The position numbers and the translations under genes are program-made. Below, one piece after another: positions 63,585 to 64,000 of a stretch of DNA of 64,000 bases. The stretch is from contig NZ_CP045649.1 in the NCBI RefSeq assembly GCF_009557055.1, positions 2,827,501 through 2,891,500 of the forward strand, written 5' to 3'. The stretch's first letter is position 1. Every line of letters begins with the position of its first letter. Source of the DNA: Nocardioides sp. dk884. Its GTDB lineage: Bacteria; Actinomycetota; Actinomycetes; Propionibacteriales; Nocardioidaceae. The notes beneath the pieces are model-generated. The model was not told the DNA's origin and made no database searches. It saw only the letters and a list, made by a program, of their open reading frames with translations.

Positions 63585-64000
63585 CAGCCGGCCTCCCGCA
63601 CCGCAGCCACCTCGGGGGCCGGCGCCAGAGCCGGCTCGCCGCGTCGTACGACGCCGTCCGGCGCGGGGAACCACAGCGGGGTGCGCTTGGCGGGCGCGGC
63701 CCCGCGCTGCACCGTGACCACCAGACGGCGCGAGCGCAGGTGGCCGGTGCCCGCGCCGACGCCTGACCAGCGGGGCTGCTCGACCGAGAGCCGGGCCTCG
63801 CTGCGCGGCCACCGACCGCACGCCACCAGCACCGAGCCGCGGGTGCGCAGCCGCGCCGACAGGGTGGAGGCGGCGTGCTCGGATACCCGGGCGGGCGGGC
63901 GGAGGACCACGACCTGCACGACGTCGACCAGCGCGGCGGTGACCTCCAGCCACAAGGTGCCGGGGTCGGGGACCAGGATCGTGCGCTCGAGCACCACCCC
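63584..64000 (-). CDS. imuA': Mutasome accessory protein ImuA' (3' part only)
   Basis: The C-terminal 138 residues of a RecA-like ImuA' protein, cut by the right edge of the window. It shows ERTILVPDPGTLWLEVTAALVDVVQVVVLRPPARVSEHAASTLSARLRTRGSVLVACGRWPRSEARL. ImuA' interacts with ImuB and is needed for damage-induced mutagenesis. The assignment rests on the fixed order imuA'-imuB-dnaE2. The promoter and any SOS box lie outside the window. Confidence 0.85.
   Translation of the reverse strand, partial: GVVLERTILVPDPGTLWLEVTAALVDVVQVVVLRPPARVSEHAASTLSARLRTRGSVLVACGRWPRSEARLSVEQPRWSGVGAGTGHLRSRRLVVTVQRGAAPAKRTPLWFPAPDGVVRRGEPALAPAPEVAAVREAG

Overview
The window is about 64 kb of very GC-rich chromosomal DNA with the codon use, frequent GTG/TTG starts, short or absent leaders and gene order of a high-GC actinobacterium. 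The best fit is Nocardioidaceae (Nocardioides-like). This rests on the conserved blocks leuA-recO-uppS, phoH-ybeY-corC-(cdd-like)-era and hrcA-dnaJ-rsmE-HIT, on a 10-methyl fatty acid gene pair (tmsA/tmsB type; 10-methyl acids are common in Nocardioides), and on families typical of that group (DUF3097, septum-formation lipoproteins, imuA'-imuB-dnaE2). No phage, insertion sequence, CRISPR array or RNA gene (rRNA/tRNA) was recognised.

Layout. 0-8.5 kb: 5' end of a dNTP triphosphohydrolase, a phospholipase D family protein, an AI-2E permease, a secreted M15-like cell-wall protein with a structured leader, a Dus enzyme, a lipoprotein, glycyl-tRNA synthetase and a small monooxygenase-fold protein. 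8.5-12 kb: zinc uptake znuACB plus zur, with two Zur boxes laid over a consensus promoter that should give a leaderless znuA mRNA. 12-18 kb: uppS, recO, an alpha/beta hydrolase-like protein, leuA with a Leu-rich leader peptide, a LuxR regulator, a small membrane protein and a methyltransferase. 18-25 kb: CDGSH/haem-oxygenase-like pair, large catalase katE, YihY-type membrane protein and an FAD-Rieske oxidoreductase.

24.8-33.5 kb is the most interesting stretch: a general-stress partner-switching locus. It holds two sigma-B/F type sigma factors, a receiver-PAS-PAS-histidine kinase, a receiver fused to an RsbW-like anti-sigma ATPase, a stand-alone STAS protein, and a single protein carrying PAS, PP2C phosphatase, RsbW-type ATPase and STAS domains (the architecture of M. 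tuberculosis Rv1364c). Matching GTTT/GTGT...GGGTAC promoters lie before the kinase operon, one sigma factor, the four-domain protein, katE and two small genes elsewhere in the window, suggesting a local view of one regulon.

33.7-45 kb: two septum-formation lipoproteins, era in one overlapping operon with a siderophore-interacting protein and the tmsA/tmsB pair, a FUSC-type membrane protein, then corC/ybeY/phoH. 45.4-50.6 kb: a surface-protein island with a GerMN/Gmad2 lipoprotein and two tandem thioester-domain adhesins with LPHTG anchors. The second copy arose by a roughly 2.3-kb tandem duplication that also left a decayed piece of the lipoprotein gene. 50.7-58.5 kb: rsmE, dnaJ, hrcA (CIRCE operator), an IdeR-box-controlled DUF2470 protein, a metallo-beta-lactamase fold protein, DUF3097, TM2 protein and hemW. 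58.5-64 kb: the mutagenic repair cassette imuA'-imuB-dnaE2, cut by the window end. Long antisense open frames throughout are by-products of the base composition and are not annotated.
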